In this document: one piece after another, positions 25,066-34,011 of the stretch | How the letters are laid out: each line of letters begins with the position of its first letter | Numbering within the stretch: the first letter of the stretch is position 1 | Source: Sphaerisporangium krabiense | GTDB lineage: Bacteria; Actinomycetota; Actinomycetes; Streptosporangiales; Streptosporangiaceae | Reading direction: 5' to 3' | NCBI RefSeq assembly: GCF_014200435.1 | Contig: NZ_JACHBR010000001.1 | Span: 2,666,001-2,730,000 of the forward strand | Length of the DNA stretch: 64,000 bases | Program-made: the position numbers and the translations under genes | The notes under the pieces: model-generated | The model's database searches: none | Seen by the model: only the letters and a program-made list of their open reading frames with translations | Told to the model about the DNA's origin: nothing

Positions 25066-25944
25066 ATGGATCCGCTCATCATCACCGTCACGGCCGACAG
25101 CACGATGTCCTATCCCGGCTACAAGGGCATGCCGCCCATTGAGGACACCGACAAGGTCGGCCAGGAGTACATCGACGCGGTGAACGCGGGTGCCACCCTG
25201 TGCCACCACCACGGTGTGCACTACTTGGAGGACGCCATCCAGGCCGACGGCAAGAAGTTGTCCAAGATCGACTTTGACGGCTGGAAGGATCTGACCGACA
25301 AGATCCGGACCGTGGGCACCGATCCGATCATGCAGTTCGGGATCGCCAGCGCTCGGCTTCCCGAGAAGGTCGAGTTGATGTCGCTCAAGCCGGACATGAT
25401 GTCGTACGCCTTCAACGTGCACGACGAGTACTTCCAGCCCGACCCGGCCTACCCCGCCAACGAGATGTACTCCCTGCACCCGCGCGACGAGCTCGTCGAG
25501 TTCGTCACCGCGGCGGAGGCCAACGGTGTGAAGCCGGAGATCGAGTGCTTCTACACCGGAGCGTTCTGGAACCTCGAGTTCGTCCGGCGGCAGGGCCTGC
25601 TGAAGGAGAAGGCGTGGGCCACCCTGTTCTTCGGCTGGCAGGGCGGCGCGTGGACGCCTCCGACCCCGGACGCGCTCATGTACATGGTCAAGCACCTCCC
25701 CCCGAACACGAACTGGAACATGAGCGTGATGGACCCGGTCGAGCAGTGGAAGCTGATTCCGCTGGCCATCGCGCTGGGCGGCCACGTCCGCGTCGGCTGG
25801 GAGGACAACCCCTACCTGCCCGGCGGTGAGCCCTCGCGCAGCAACGCCGAGCTGGTGGAGGTCGTGGTGAAGATGGCCGAGCAGATCGGCCGTCCGATCG
25901 CCACCGTCGAGGAGGCGCGGCGCATCGCCGGGGTGAGCCGATGA
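25066..25944 (+). CDS. BKACE (DUF849) beta-keto acid cleavage enzyme
   Basis: 292 residues. ATG 25066 has AGGAG seven bases upstream. BKACE landmarks: ITVTADSTMSYPG near the N-terminus, the metal-binding His cluster at 47-49 (TLCHHHG), FFGWQGGAW, and VRVGWEDNPYLPGG with E246. BKACE enzymes exchange the acyl part of a beta-keto acid with acetyl-CoA, giving acetoacetate and a new acyl-CoA. The founding member acts in lysine fermentation. The subgroup here cannot be assigned by eye. It implies a beta-keto acid intermediate in this pathway. Confidence 0.9.
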   Translation: MDPLIITVTADSTMSYPGYKGMPPIEDTDKVGQEYIDAVNAGATLCHHHGVHYLEDAIQADGKKLSKIDFDGWKDLTDKIRTVGTDPIMQFGIASARLPEKVELMSLKPDMMSYAFNVHDEYFQPDPAYPANEMYSLHPRDELVEFVTAAEANGVKPEIECFYTGAFWNLEFVRRQGLLKEKAWATLFFGWQGGAWTPPTPDALMYMVKHLPPNTNWNMSVMDPVEQWKLIPLAIALGGHVRVGWEDNPYLPGGEPSRSNAELVEVVVKMAEQIGRPIATVEEARRIAGVSR

Positions 25945-26831
25945 TGGCGTCCTCGACCTCGGGCGTCTCGGCCCCGCCCTCGGTGCGGGGTCTGGCGCGT
26001 GCCCGTCTCGACGGCCGCGTGGTGCTCGTCCGGATCGCGCAGGGACAGGCGACGGTGCTCGCGACCGAGTCCGGGCATCCCGCCGCCGACGTCCTGCGGG
26101 AGGCGCTGGGGACCGGCGCGTGGCGCGCGGACGGCGACGCCGGTGGCGCGACGGTTCCGGTCGGTGACCTGGAACTTCTCGCTCCGGTCGCGAACCCCTC
26201 GAAGATCCTGTGCGTCGGCCTCAACTACCTGGACCACGCGGACGAGTCAGGAGTGCAGGCCCCCGCCAAGCCGCTCCTGTTCGCGAAGTTCCCCAACGCG
26301 CTGCGCGCGGACGGGGCCGTGGTCGAGGTGCCGAAGGACATCTCCGGGGAGCTGGACTACGAGGGCGAGCTGGCCGTCGTGATCGGGCGCCGGGCGAGCC
26401 ATGTCGGCCGGGACGAGGCCCTGGACCATGTCCTCGGTTACGTCGCGGCCAACGACCTGTCGGCGCGGGACGCCCAGTTCTCCGACGGTCAGTGGCTCCG
26501 CGGCAAGTCCGCCGACGGTTTCTGCCCGGTCGGGCCGGTCGTGGTGCCCGCCGAGGACGTCGCGGACCCGCAGGCGCTGCGCATCGTCACCCGGCTCAAC
26601 GACCAGGTCGTCCAGGACGGCTCCACGGCTGAGATGATCTTCTCGGTGGCGGAGATCATCTCCTACGCGTCGCACTACATGACGCTCGAACCGGGGGACC
26701 TCATCCTGACGGGCACTCCGCCGGGCGTGGGCTTCGCGCGCAAGCCCCCGCTCCTGGTCCAGAACGGCGACGTGGTGACGGTGACCGTGGAGGGCATCGG
26801 CAGCGTCGCCAACCGGGTGCTCGTCGTCTGA
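25941..26831 (+). CDS. Fumarylacetoacetate hydrolase (FAH)-family protein
   Basis: 296 residues, ATGA overlap with BKACE. The core has metal ligands in ISGELDYEGELAVVIG (E-x-E) and NDLSARDAQ, plus GKSADGFCPVGP and LEPGDLILTGTPPGVG. FAH members include acylpyruvate hydrolases and 2,4-diketo-3-deoxy-sugar-acid hydrolases that split C-C bonds to give pyruvate. If the substrate were a 2,4-diketo-3-deoxyhexonate, cleavage would give pyruvate and glycerate, matching the glycerate kinase gene 47 bp downstream (inference). Confidence 0.92.
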   Translation: MMASSTSGVSAPPSVRGLARARLDGRVVLVRIAQGQATVLATESGHPAADVLREALGTGAWRADGDAGGATVPVGDLELLAPVANPSKILCVGLNYLDHADESGVQAPAKPLLFAKFPNALRADGAVVEVPKDISGELDYEGELAVVIGRRASHVGRDEALDHVLGYVAANDLSARDAQFSDGQWLRGKSADGFCPVGPVVVPAEDVADPQALRIVTRLNDQVVQDGSTAEMIFSVAEIISYASHYMTLEPGDLILTGTPPGVGFARKPPLLVQNGDVVTVTVEGIGSVANRVLVV

Positions 26832-26878
26832 GACGACGGGGAAGGACTCTGGGCGACGATCGACGGGAGAGGCATCGG

Positions 26879-28048
26879 ATGAGCCGAGACAGGACAGGGA
26901 CGACGGCAGGGCCGGTCGTCGTCGCCCCCGACAAGTTCCGCGGGTCGCTGACCTCTCCCGAAGTGGCCGCGCACGTGGCCGCCGGGCTGCGCTCGGCCGT
27001 TTCCGAGCGACTGCCCGTTGTCCGGATCCCGGTCGCCGACGGAGGGGACGGCACCGTCGAGGCGGTGGTCGCCGACGGGTTCACCCGGGTCGAGACGCAG
27101 GTGACCGGCCCGGCCGGCGCGCGCGTCCTCGCGGCCTACGCCGTGCGCGACGAGCCGGACGGCCGGGTCGCGGTGATCGAGCTGGCCGAGGCGTCCGGCC
27201 TGCGGCGGCTGCCGGAGGGCACTGCGCCGGTGCCACTGACGGCCACGAGCCGCGGCACGGGCGAGCTCGTCGCCCACGCCGCGCGGCACGGCGCGACGCG
27301 GATCGTGCTCGGCCTCGGCGGCAGCGCCTGCACCGACGGCGGCGCCGGCATGGCGCAGGCCCTCGGCGTCCGGCTGCTGGACGCGGCCGGGCACGACCTG
27401 CCGCCCGGCGGGGCCGCGCTGCGCGACCTTGACGCGATCGACGTCTCCGGCCGGCTGCGCGGCTTCGAGGTCGTCGTGGCGAGCGACGTGGACAACCCGC
27501 TGCTCGGACCGTACGGCGCCGCGGCCGTGTACGGCCCGCAGAAGGGCGCGACCCCGGAGGACGTGGCCGTGCTGGAGGCCGGCCTGGCCCGGCTGGCGGC
27601 CGTCGCCGCGCGCGGCGGCGCCGGGAGCGGGACGGATGTGGCCGGGAGGCCGGGCGCGGGAGCCGCGGGCGGGGTGGGGTTCGGCGCGCTGACCTTCCTG
27701 GACGCGGAGATCCGGCCGGGCATCGGCTATCTGCTGGACCTGGTGGACTTCGACCGGCACGTGGCGGGCGCCCGGCTGGTGATCACCGGCGAGGGCTCGA
27801 TCGACGAGCAGACGCTGCGCGGCAAGGCCCCCGTGGGCGTCGCGGCGGCCGCGGCCAGGCACGGTGTGCCGGTCGTGGCGGTCTGCGGGCGGCGCTCGGT
27901 GGGCGACGAGGAGCTGCGGGCGGCCGGCATCCAGGCCGCGTACGCGCTGACCGACATCGAGCCCGACGTGCGGCGGTGCATGGCCGAGGCCGGACCGCTG
28001 CTCGAACGGCTCGCCGGGCGGATCGCCGCCAGGTTCATCACCCCGTGA
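26879..28048 (+). CDS. Glycerate kinase (GarK/GlxK type)
   Basis: 389 residues. Family motifs are VVVAPDKFRGSL, VADGGDGTVEA, GLGGSACTDGGAGMAQALG, FEVVVASDVDNPLLG and VITGEGSIDEQTLRGKAP. It phosphorylates glycerate to 2-phosphoglycerate, feeding central metabolism, and is the last step of the operon. GGGAGAGG precedes ATG. The stop codon lies inside the first copy of a 46-bp-period direct repeat. Confidence 0.93.
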   Translation: MSRDRTGTTAGPVVVAPDKFRGSLTSPEVAAHVAAGLRSAVSERLPVVRIPVADGGDGTVEAVVADGFTRVETQVTGPAGARVLAAYAVRDEPDGRVAVIELAEASGLRRLPEGTAPVPLTATSRGTGELVAHAARHGATRIVLGLGGSACTDGGAGMAQALGVRLLDAAGHDLPPGGAALRDLDAIDVSGRLRGFEVVVASDVDNPLLGPYGAAAVYGPQKGATPEDVAVLEAGLARLAAVAARGGAGSGTDVAGRPGAGAAGGVGFGALTFLDAEIRPGIGYLLDLVDFDRHVAGARLVITGEGSIDEQTLRGKAPVGVAAAAARHGVPVVAVCGRRSVGDEELRAAGIQAAYALTDIEPDVRRCMAEAGPLLERLAGRIAARFITP

Positions 28049-28131
28049 AACCGGGCGTGACTGGGGCGAACCACCCCGCTGCCGAAACCCGTGAAGCCGG
28101 GCGTGACTGGGGCGAACCACCCCGCTGCCGA
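28042..28131 (+). repeat. Two-copy tandem direct repeat at the end of the catabolic operon
   Basis: 28042-28085 and 28088-28131 are 44-base copies (46-base period) with one mismatch (28050/28096). Each contains GGGG-N7-CCCC, which can form a small hairpin, so the pair may act as a duplicated weak terminator. The first copy includes the glycerate kinase stop. Confidence 0.85.
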
Positions 28132-28136
28132 GGAAG

Positions 28137-28165
28137 TTGACCGTTGGCAGTTGGCTTTGTGAAAT
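28137..28165 (+). promoter_or_regulatory. Possible promoter of the streptogrisin-like gene
   Basis: TTGACC (28137-28142) and TGAAAT (28160-28165) are spaced 17 bases apart, ending 13 bases before ATG 28179, in an AT-richer stretch. There is no Shine-Dalgarno sequence, so a very short leader is likely. Confidence 0.4.
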
Positions 28166-28178
28166 CTACCGTTAATTC

Positions 28179-28826
28179 ATGATGCGACGGATATCTCTTC
28201 TGTTGATCACCAGCTTCCTCCTCCTGAACCCCGGAGTCGCGTCCGCCGGAACGGCCGGGCTCCCGGGCACCCCCATCCGCGTCGGAGACTCCTTCGGGGT
28301 CAACGGTCGCTGCCCGGTCGGAGCCACCGTCCAGGGCGGTTTCGTCACCTCCGGAGCCTGCGGCGCCCAGGGCGAGATCCTGCGCGGGCCGAACGGGACG
28401 ATCGTGGGGACCATCCGCGGCTCGACCTACCCCGACCCTTCGAGCGCCTGGGTCGCCGTGACCCCCGCCTGGGAACCGCTCGGCGTCGTCCGAGGCTTCG
28501 GCGGCGACATCCCGGTGCACGGCAGCACCCCGGCCCCGGTCGGCTCCTCGGTCTGCGGCTCCACCGGCACGACCGGGTGGCAGTGCGGCACCGTGATGAA
28601 CAGGAACGCCACGGTGACCTATCCGCAGGGAACCGTGTCCGGCCTGATCATGACGAGCGTCTGCGCCGAGCCGGGCAGCAGGCCGGGATCCTTCCTCATC
28701 TCCGCCGATCACCTGCAGGGAATCCTCCTCGGCGGCACCGGCAACTGCACCACGGGCGGCCGCTCCTACTACGTCCCCATCAACAAGATCCTGCAGACCT
28801 ACGGCCTGACCCTGCTCACCTCCTGA
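28179..28826 (+). CDS. Secreted streptogrisin-fold (S1) pseudoprotease, catalytic triad lost
   Basis: 215 residues with a signal peptide (to about residue 23, VASA|G). The mature part aligns by eye with streptogrisin-type chymotrypsin folds: VGDSFGVNGRCPVGATV, VGSSVCGSTGTTGWQCGTV, NATVTYPQGTVSGLIMTSVC, GGTGNCTTGGRSYYVPI. The triad is gone: TAGHC has become TSGAC, the Asp region reads PDPSSAWV, and CAEPGDSGG has become CAEPGSRPGS. The disulfide cysteines are retained, so the fold is probably kept. No pro-domain is present. It may be a binding protein or decoy rather than an enzyme. Confidence 0.75.
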   Translation: MMRRISLLLITSFLLLNPGVASAGTAGLPGTPIRVGDSFGVNGRCPVGATVQGGFVTSGACGAQGEILRGPNGTIVGTIRGSTYPDPSSAWVAVTPAWEPLGVVRGFGGDIPVHGSTPAPVGSSVCGSTGTTGWQCGTVMNRNATVTYPQGTVSGLIMTSVCAEPGSRPGSFLISADHLQGILLGGTGNCTTGGRSYYVPINKILQTYGLTLLTS

Positions 28827-28892
28827 CCCGGTCGCCGCGACGGGATCGCGCGGTCGCGCCTGCCGGCCGGGACTCGTCCGTAAGCTGAGGGT

Positions 28893-31800
28893 GTGTCCCC
28901 CGTACTGGTCCTGCTCGACGGCGTCCGCTGGCAGGGTGAGCGCGTGATCGGCGATCGCGCGCGGAGCCTGCTGGCCGTGCTCGCCATGCACGGGCGCGCC
29001 GGGGTCGGCGACGAGCGCCTGATCGAGGAGCTGTGGCCCGACGAGGCGCCGGCCAACCCGACCAAGGCGCTGCAGGTGGTCGTCTCGCGGACCAGGGCGG
29101 CGACCGGCGCCGAGGTCGTGCTGCGCATCCCGCGGGGCTACCGGCTCGGGCTGCCCGCCGATCAGGTGGACGCGCTGCTGCTCGGCGCGCTGGTGGAGCA
29201 GGCGCGGGCCGCGCTGGGCGAGGACGACACGGCGCTCGCGCGCCGCCGCGCCGAAGAGGCCATGGCCCTGCTCGCCGGCGGCCTGGACGGCACGACGGGC
29301 CCGCGCGACGAGATGACCACGGGCCCGCTCGCCGAGCTGAGGGGCGTCGCGGCGGGGTGGGCGGCCGAGGCGCGACGGGTGGCGGCGCTCGCACGGGGCC
29401 GCAGCGGCGCGCACGAGGGCGCGCTGCCGCTGCTGGAGGAGGCCGCGGCGGATCGGCCGCACGACGAGGAGCTGCTGGCCTGCCTGCTGCGCAGCGAGGC
29501 CGCCGTACGGGGCGCCGCCGCCGCTCTGGAGCGCTACGAGCGGTACCGCACGGGCGTGATCGCGCGGCTCGGCGCCGAACCGGGGCCCGAGCTCGCCCGC
29601 GTGTACGCCGAACTCCTCGCCGCCGACCGGCCGGTGCGCAAGGGCATCCTGTTCGACGGCTCCTCGCTGCTCGGCCGCGACGGCGACATCCGCGCGGTGC
29701 ACGCCCTGGTGCGGACCAACCGGGTGGTCTCCATCATCGGCCCCGGCGGGCTCGGCAAGACGCGGCTCGCCCACGTCATCGGCAGGAACGCCGCGCAGCC
29801 CGTCGCGCACTTCGTCGAGCTCGTCGGCGTCTCCTCGCCGGAGGGCGTGGTGGGCGAGGTGGGCTCGGCGCTCGGCGTTCGCGACTCGGTCAGCACGCGC
29901 CGTGCCCTGACCGCCGCGCAGCGCTCCGACGTCCGCGCCCGGATCGCCCAGCACCTCGACCAGGCCCCCGCGCTGCTGATCCTGGACAACTGCGAGCACG
30001 TGATCGAGGCCGTCGCCGACCTGGTGGCGTTCCTCACCGTGACCACCCGCGACCTGCGGGTGCTCGTCACCTCGCGCGCCCCCTTGTCGATCCCCGCCGA
30101 ACGCGTCTACCTGCTCGGCGAGCTGCCCACGGGCGACGCGGTCGAGCTGTTCCGCCAGCGCGCCACGGCCGCCCGCCCCGGGGTGCGGATCGACGGGGCG
30201 GTGGTGGAGCAGATCGTCGCCCGCCTCGACGGGCTGCCGCTGGCGATCGAGCTGGCCGCGGCCAAGGTGCGGGTGATGTCGGTCGAGGAGATCGCGCGGC
30301 GCCTGGCGGACCGGTTCGCCCTGCTGCGCGGCGGGAACCGCACGGCCCCCGACCGGCACCAGACGCTGCTCGCGGTCATCGACTGGTCGTGGAACCTGCT
30401 GGACGAGCCGGAACGGCGGGCGTTGCGGTGGTTGTCGCTGTTCGGCGACGGTTTCACGCTGGCCGCGGCCGAGCACGTCCTCGGCCCGCGCGCCCTGCCC
30501 GCCGTGGACGCGCTGACCGAGCAGTCGATGCTGAGCGTCCGCGAGACGGCGTACGGCCTCCGCTACCGGATGCTGGAGACCGTCAGGGAGTTCGGGCGGA
30601 TCCGGCTGAAGGAGGCCGGCGAGGAGGCGCCCGCCCGGGCGGCGCAGCGGGACTGGGCGACGGCCTACGCCCTGGAACACGCCTTCGGGCTGTTCAGCCT
30701 GGCGCAGTTCGCGGCGGTCGACGCGTTGCGCGCCGAGGAGGGCAACCTCGCCGACCTGCTGCGGCAGGCTCTCGCGGAGTCCGACCAGGTCACGACGGTC
30801 CAGTTGGTGGCCGGCGTCGGCGCGCTGTGGTCGATCCGCGGCGACCACCCCCGCATCCTCGTTCACCTGGACGCGATCAGTCAGGTGATCGTCGGCTGGA
30901 CGCCGCCGCCGCACCTCGTCGAGGTGACCAGGGCCGCCCTGCTGATCACGCTGATGAACATCGTGGTCATCATCGACCGCCGAAACGAGCCCCTGCGCGA
31001 CCTCCTCCGCTCGCTGCCCACGAGCGACGAGACCGATCCCCGGGTGGCGGCGATGGCCACGGTGCTGCTCGCCTGCGACGCGGCCGACGGGGCCGAGGTG
31101 CGCCGCCGGCTGGAGGAGCTGAGCCGGAGCACCGACCCCGAGGTGGCCTTGGCGGCGACGCAGACGAGGGTCCACGTCCTGGAGAACGCGGGCGACGTGA
31201 CGGGGGCGATCGAGGCCGCCGAGCGGACCCTCACGATGCTCCACGAGAAGGAGGGGCCGTGGTTCGCCGCGGTCATGCACGCCGTGCTGGCCCACCTGGT
31301 CATGCAGCGCGGCGACCGGCGGCGGGCCGTGGGGCACGCGCGTACCGCCATCCCGGTGCTGAGCCGGATCGGCGCCACCGACGACGAGACCCAGCTCCGC
31401 GCGCTGCTGCTGGTCGCCGCGCTCGCCGACGGCGACCTCCGCGCCGCCGAGCGCGAGTTCGCCGAGATCATCCGGATCAACGACAGCGAGGCGGTGCTCG
31501 GCGGCGGGGCGATCGCCTCGCTGGCCGCGGCCGAGATCGCCCTGGCCCGCGGCGAGACGGCCGCCGCGCTCGCCGAGTACCGCGTGGCCGTGCAGCGGGC
31601 GCGCGACCTGCGCCTGCCGGGGCTCGCGCACGCGGAGTTCACGCCGTGGTCGATCGTCGCGGTGTCGGTCACCCTCACGGCGTACGCCTACCACGCCACG
31701 CCGGAGGACGTCCCGTACGGCGAGGAGTTGTTCTTCGCCGTACGGCGCTACGACCTGCTGGCCATGCAGAGCCCCGTCCTCGACTACCCGCTGTGCGGTT

Positions 31801-32201
31801 CGATGCTCTTCGGGCTCGGCGTGTGGGGACTGCTGCGGGGAGCCATGGCCCCCCGCGACGCGATCGAGCTGCTCGTGCTGGCCGAGCGGTTCGCGTACCA
31901 GAACAGCATGCCGAGCATGGCCTTCGCGCGGATCGAACCGCACGCGGAGCGGGCCGCGCCCGGGGCGATCGCCGCCGTGCGGACCGCGTACGGCGATCGG
32001 CGCGGCGACGAACTGCTCGGCGAGGCCCGGACCCTCCTCGACCGGATCTCCGGGCGGAGCTCACATGTGCCGCTTGTAGCTGCGCACCGACAGCGGCGCG
32101 AAGATCACGATGACGATCAGGCAGGCCAGGAGCGTCCAGGCCACCTCTCCGCTGACGAGGGCGCTGTTGGCGAGGTCGCGGGTCGCCGTGACCAGGTGTG
32201 A
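28893..32201 (+). CDS. AfsR/SARP-like regulator with BTAD, NB-ARC and TPR domains
   Basis: 1102 residues from GTG 28893. N-terminal winged helix (~10-85), BTAD (~90-245), NB-ARC ATPase with Walker A GPGGLGKT (283-290) and ILDNCEH, then winged-helix and TPR repeats to ~1050. STAND-class activators of this type switch on secondary metabolism when ATP and a partner are bound. The last ~47 residues (after LLDRISG) are polar and read antisense through the neighbouring exporter permease. The natural stop may therefore have been lost. Convergent overlap is 141 bp. Confidence 0.88.
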   Translation: MSPVLVLLDGVRWQGERVIGDRARSLLAVLAMHGRAGVGDERLIEELWPDEAPANPTKALQVVVSRTRAATGAEVVLRIPRGYRLGLPADQVDALLLGALVEQARAALGEDDTALARRRAEEAMALLAGGLDGTTGPRDEMTTGPLAELRGVAAGWAAEARRVAALARGRSGAHEGALPLLEEAAADRPHDEELLACLLRSEAAVRGAAAALERYERYRTGVIARLGAEPGPELARVYAELLAADRPVRKGILFDGSSLLGRDGDIRAVHALVRTNRVVSIIGPGGLGKTRLAHVIGRNAAQPVAHFVELVGVSSPEGVVGEVGSALGVRDSVSTRRALTAAQRSDVRARIAQHLDQAPALLILDNCEHVIEAVADLVAFLTVTTRDLRVLVTSRAPLSIPAERVYLLGELPTGDAVELFRQRATAARPGVRIDGAVVEQIVARLDGLPLAIELAAAKVRVMSVEEIARRLADRFALLRGGNRTAPDRHQTLLAVIDWSWNLLDEPERRALRWLSLFGDGFTLAAAEHVLGPRALPAVDALTEQSMLSVRETAYGLRYRMLETVREFGRIRLKEAGEEAPARAAQRDWATAYALEHAFGLFSLAQFAAVDALRAEEGNLADLLRQALAESDQVTTVQLVAGVGALWSIRGDHPRILVHLDAISQVIVGWTPPPHLVEVTRAALLITLMNIVVIIDRRNEPLRDLLRSLPTSDETDPRVAAMATVLLACDAADGAEVRRRLEELSRSTDPEVALAATQTRVHVLENAGDVTGAIEAAERTLTMLHEKEGPWFAAVMHAVLAHLVMQRGDRRRAVGHARTAIPVLSRIGATDDETQLRALLLVAALADGDLRAAEREFAEIIRINDSEAVLGGGAIASLAAAEIALARGETAAALAEYRVAVQRARDLRLPGLAHAEFTPWSIVAVSVTLTAYAYHATPEDVPYGEELFFAVRRYDLLAMQSPVLDYPLCGSMLFGLGVWGLLRGAMAPRDAIELLVLAERFAYQNSMPSMAFARIEPHAERAAPGAIAAVRTAYGDRRGDELLGEARTLLDRISGRSSHVPLVAAHRQRREDHDDDQAGQERPGHLSADEGAVGEVAGRRDQV

Positions 32202-32897
32202 GACCGGGTTGACCCGGACGAACGCGGCCAGCCAGTCGGGCAGCGTCTCCACGCGGACGAACGCGTTCGACACGAACGTCAGCGGGAACAAGATCATCAT
32301 GGAGATGCCCTGCACCGCCTGGGCGCTGCGGGCGATCGTGCCGACCCAGGTGAACACCCACGCCAGCGACCAGCCCGTGAAGATCGCCAGCAGGATCGCG
32401 GCGAGCACGCCGCCCGCTCCGCCGTCCGGGCGGTAGCCCATCACCAGGCCCATGCCGAAGGTGAGGACGGCGGCGATCGTGTAGCGCACCAGGTCGGCCA
32501 CCATCGGGCCGGCGAGCGGCGCGATCCTGGCGATCGGCAACGACTTGAACCGGTCGAAGACGCCCTTCTCCATGTCCTCGCGGAGCTGCGTGCCCGTGGC
32601 CATGCACGTCGTCAGCACGGTCTGGGCGAGGATGCCGGGGATCATCAGGGGAAGGTAGCTCTGCACGTCGCCGGCGATGGCGCCGCCGAAGACGAAGGCG
32701 AACATCGCGGTGAACAGGATCGGCTGCAGCGCCACGTCGAAGAACTGCTCCGGGTTGCGGCGCATCTTCTTGAGCGCCCGCCACGCCATCATCAGCGTCT
32801 GGCCGAGCGTCTCCCCCATGGAGACGCGCCGCCGGGCGGACGCCACGCGGTCGGCGGCCAGGACCGCCTCGCGGGTGGGTGCGATCATGGTGGTCAT
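32061..32897 (-). CDS. ABC-2 type exporter permease (DrrB-like)
   Basis: 278 residues. ATG 32897 has GGAGGAG nearby and overlaps the ATPase stop as ATGA. About six membrane segments and the ABC-2 signature region (FRFKSLPIARIAPLAG-like, VQGISMMILFPLTFVSNAFV, NPVSHLVTATRDL). With the DrrA-like ATPase it would export a hydrophobic compound or antibiotic. Its 3' end overlaps the antisense regulator tail. Confidence 0.93.
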   Translation of the reverse strand: MTTMIAPTREAVLAADRVASARRRVSMGETLGQTLMMAWRALKKMRRNPEQFFDVALQPILFTAMFAFVFGGAIAGDVQSYLPLMIPGILAQTVLTTCMATGTQLREDMEKGVFDRFKSLPIARIAPLAGPMVADLVRYTIAAVLTFGMGLVMGYRPDGGAGGVLAAILLAIFTGWSLAWVFTWVGTIARSAQAVQGISMMILFPLTFVSNAFVRVETLPDWLAAFVRVNPVSHLVTATRDLANSALVSGEVAWTLLACLIVIVIFAPLSVRSYKRHM

Positions 32898-33919
32898 CGG
32901 TTCTCCTCCGTGCGGTTCTGGTGGTCTCCGTCCGTCTCGTGGCCGGTGAGGGCGAGGAACACCTCGTCCAGGCTGGGCTTGGCCACGCTCACCGAGGAGA
33001 TCGACACCCCGGCGGTGCGCAGCGCGATCAGCACCTCCCCGGCCAGGTCGGCCTGGTCCAGGGCGACGTTGAGGCGGCCCTGCTCCGGGCTGAGGATCGG
33101 GTCGGAGCCGAGGACGCGCCGCACGACCTCCACCGCGGAGGGCAGCTCGCCCGGCTCGGCCAGCACCAGCTGGAGGGCCGAGTTGCCGACCGCGGTCTTC
33201 AGCTCGTCGGGGGTGCCCTCGGCGACCTTGCGGCCGCGGTCGATGACGGCGACGCGGTCGGCGAGCTGGTCGGCCTCGTCCAGGTACTGCGTGGTCAGCA
33301 GCACCGTGCAGCCGTCGGCGACCAGACCGCGGATGGTGTCCCACATTTGGCCGCGGGTGCGCGGGTCCAGACCGGTGGTGGGCTCGTCGAGGAAGATCAG
33401 CGGCGGCCTGGTGATCAGGCTGGCCGCCAGGTCGAGGCGCCGGCGCATGCCGCCGGAGAACTGCGAGATCGGCTTGTCGGCGGCGTCCTCCAGGCCGAAC
33501 TGACCCAGCAGTTCGGTGGCGATGCGCCGGGCGCGCGGCGCGGCGACGCCCTGCAGGCGGCTGAAGAGCCAGAGGTTCTCGCGCCCGGTCAGGTTCTCGT
33601 CGACCGAGGCGTACTGCCCGGTGACGCCGACGAGCTGCCGGATCACGTGCGGATTGCCGGCCACGTCCACCCCGAAGATCTGGGCACGGCCCGCGTCGAT
33701 CTTCAACAGGGTGGCCAGCATCCGGAGCATGGTGGTCTTGCCGGCGCCGTTCGGCCCGAGCACGCCGAAGATCTCCCCCGGCCGGACCTCCAGATCGATC
33801 CCGTCGACGGCCCGGTGCTCGCCGAACGTCTTCACGAGCCCTTCCGCACGCACGGCGAGACCGGCGCCCCCATCGGAGGCCGAGCCGCCCCCGGTACGTC
33901 CGAGTTCTGTGATACTCAT
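32894..33919 (-). CDS. ABC exporter ATP-binding protein (DrrA-like)
   Basis: 341 residues. Walker A is GPNGAGKT, signature FSGGMRRRLDLA, Walker B LIFLDEPTTGLD, H-loop TTQYLDEADQLA, and the DrrA-type C-terminal region is present (KPSLDEVFLALTGHE). It pairs with the permease immediately downstream. A self-resistance or export role is typical for this family; the cognate compound is not evident in the window. Confidence 0.93.
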   Translation of the reverse strand: MSITELGRTGGGSASDGGAGLAVRAEGLVKTFGEHRAVDGIDLEVRPGEIFGVLGPNGAGKTTMLRMLATLLKIDAGRAQIFGVDVAGNPHVIRQLVGVTGQYASVDENLTGRENLWLFSRLQGVAAPRARRIATELLGQFGLEDAADKPISQFSGGMRRRLDLAASLITRPPLIFLDEPTTGLDPRTRGQMWDTIRGLVADGCTVLLTTQYLDEADQLADRVAVIDRGRKVAEGTPDELKTAVGNSALQLVLAEPGELPSAVEVVRRVLGSDPILSPEQGRLNVALDQADLAGEVLIALRTAGVSISSVSVAKPSLDEVFLALTGHETDGDHQNRTEENR

Positions 33920-34011
33920 GCCCCCACTCTCGGGGCCCTCGGTTTCACGCCACCCTCGCCCGGGTTTCACCCGGTTGCGGCAGCGGCATCCGCCTGGGCG
34001 GCGGGCCGGGG

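Noticed and set aside
28042-28131. CRISPR-like repeat
   Set aside because: Only two units with no spacer between them (2 bases); a tandem duplication.
28038-31943. 1301-codon minus-strand open frame
   Set aside because: Shadow of the AfsR-like regulator in high-GC DNA; Arg/Gly/His-rich with no domain.
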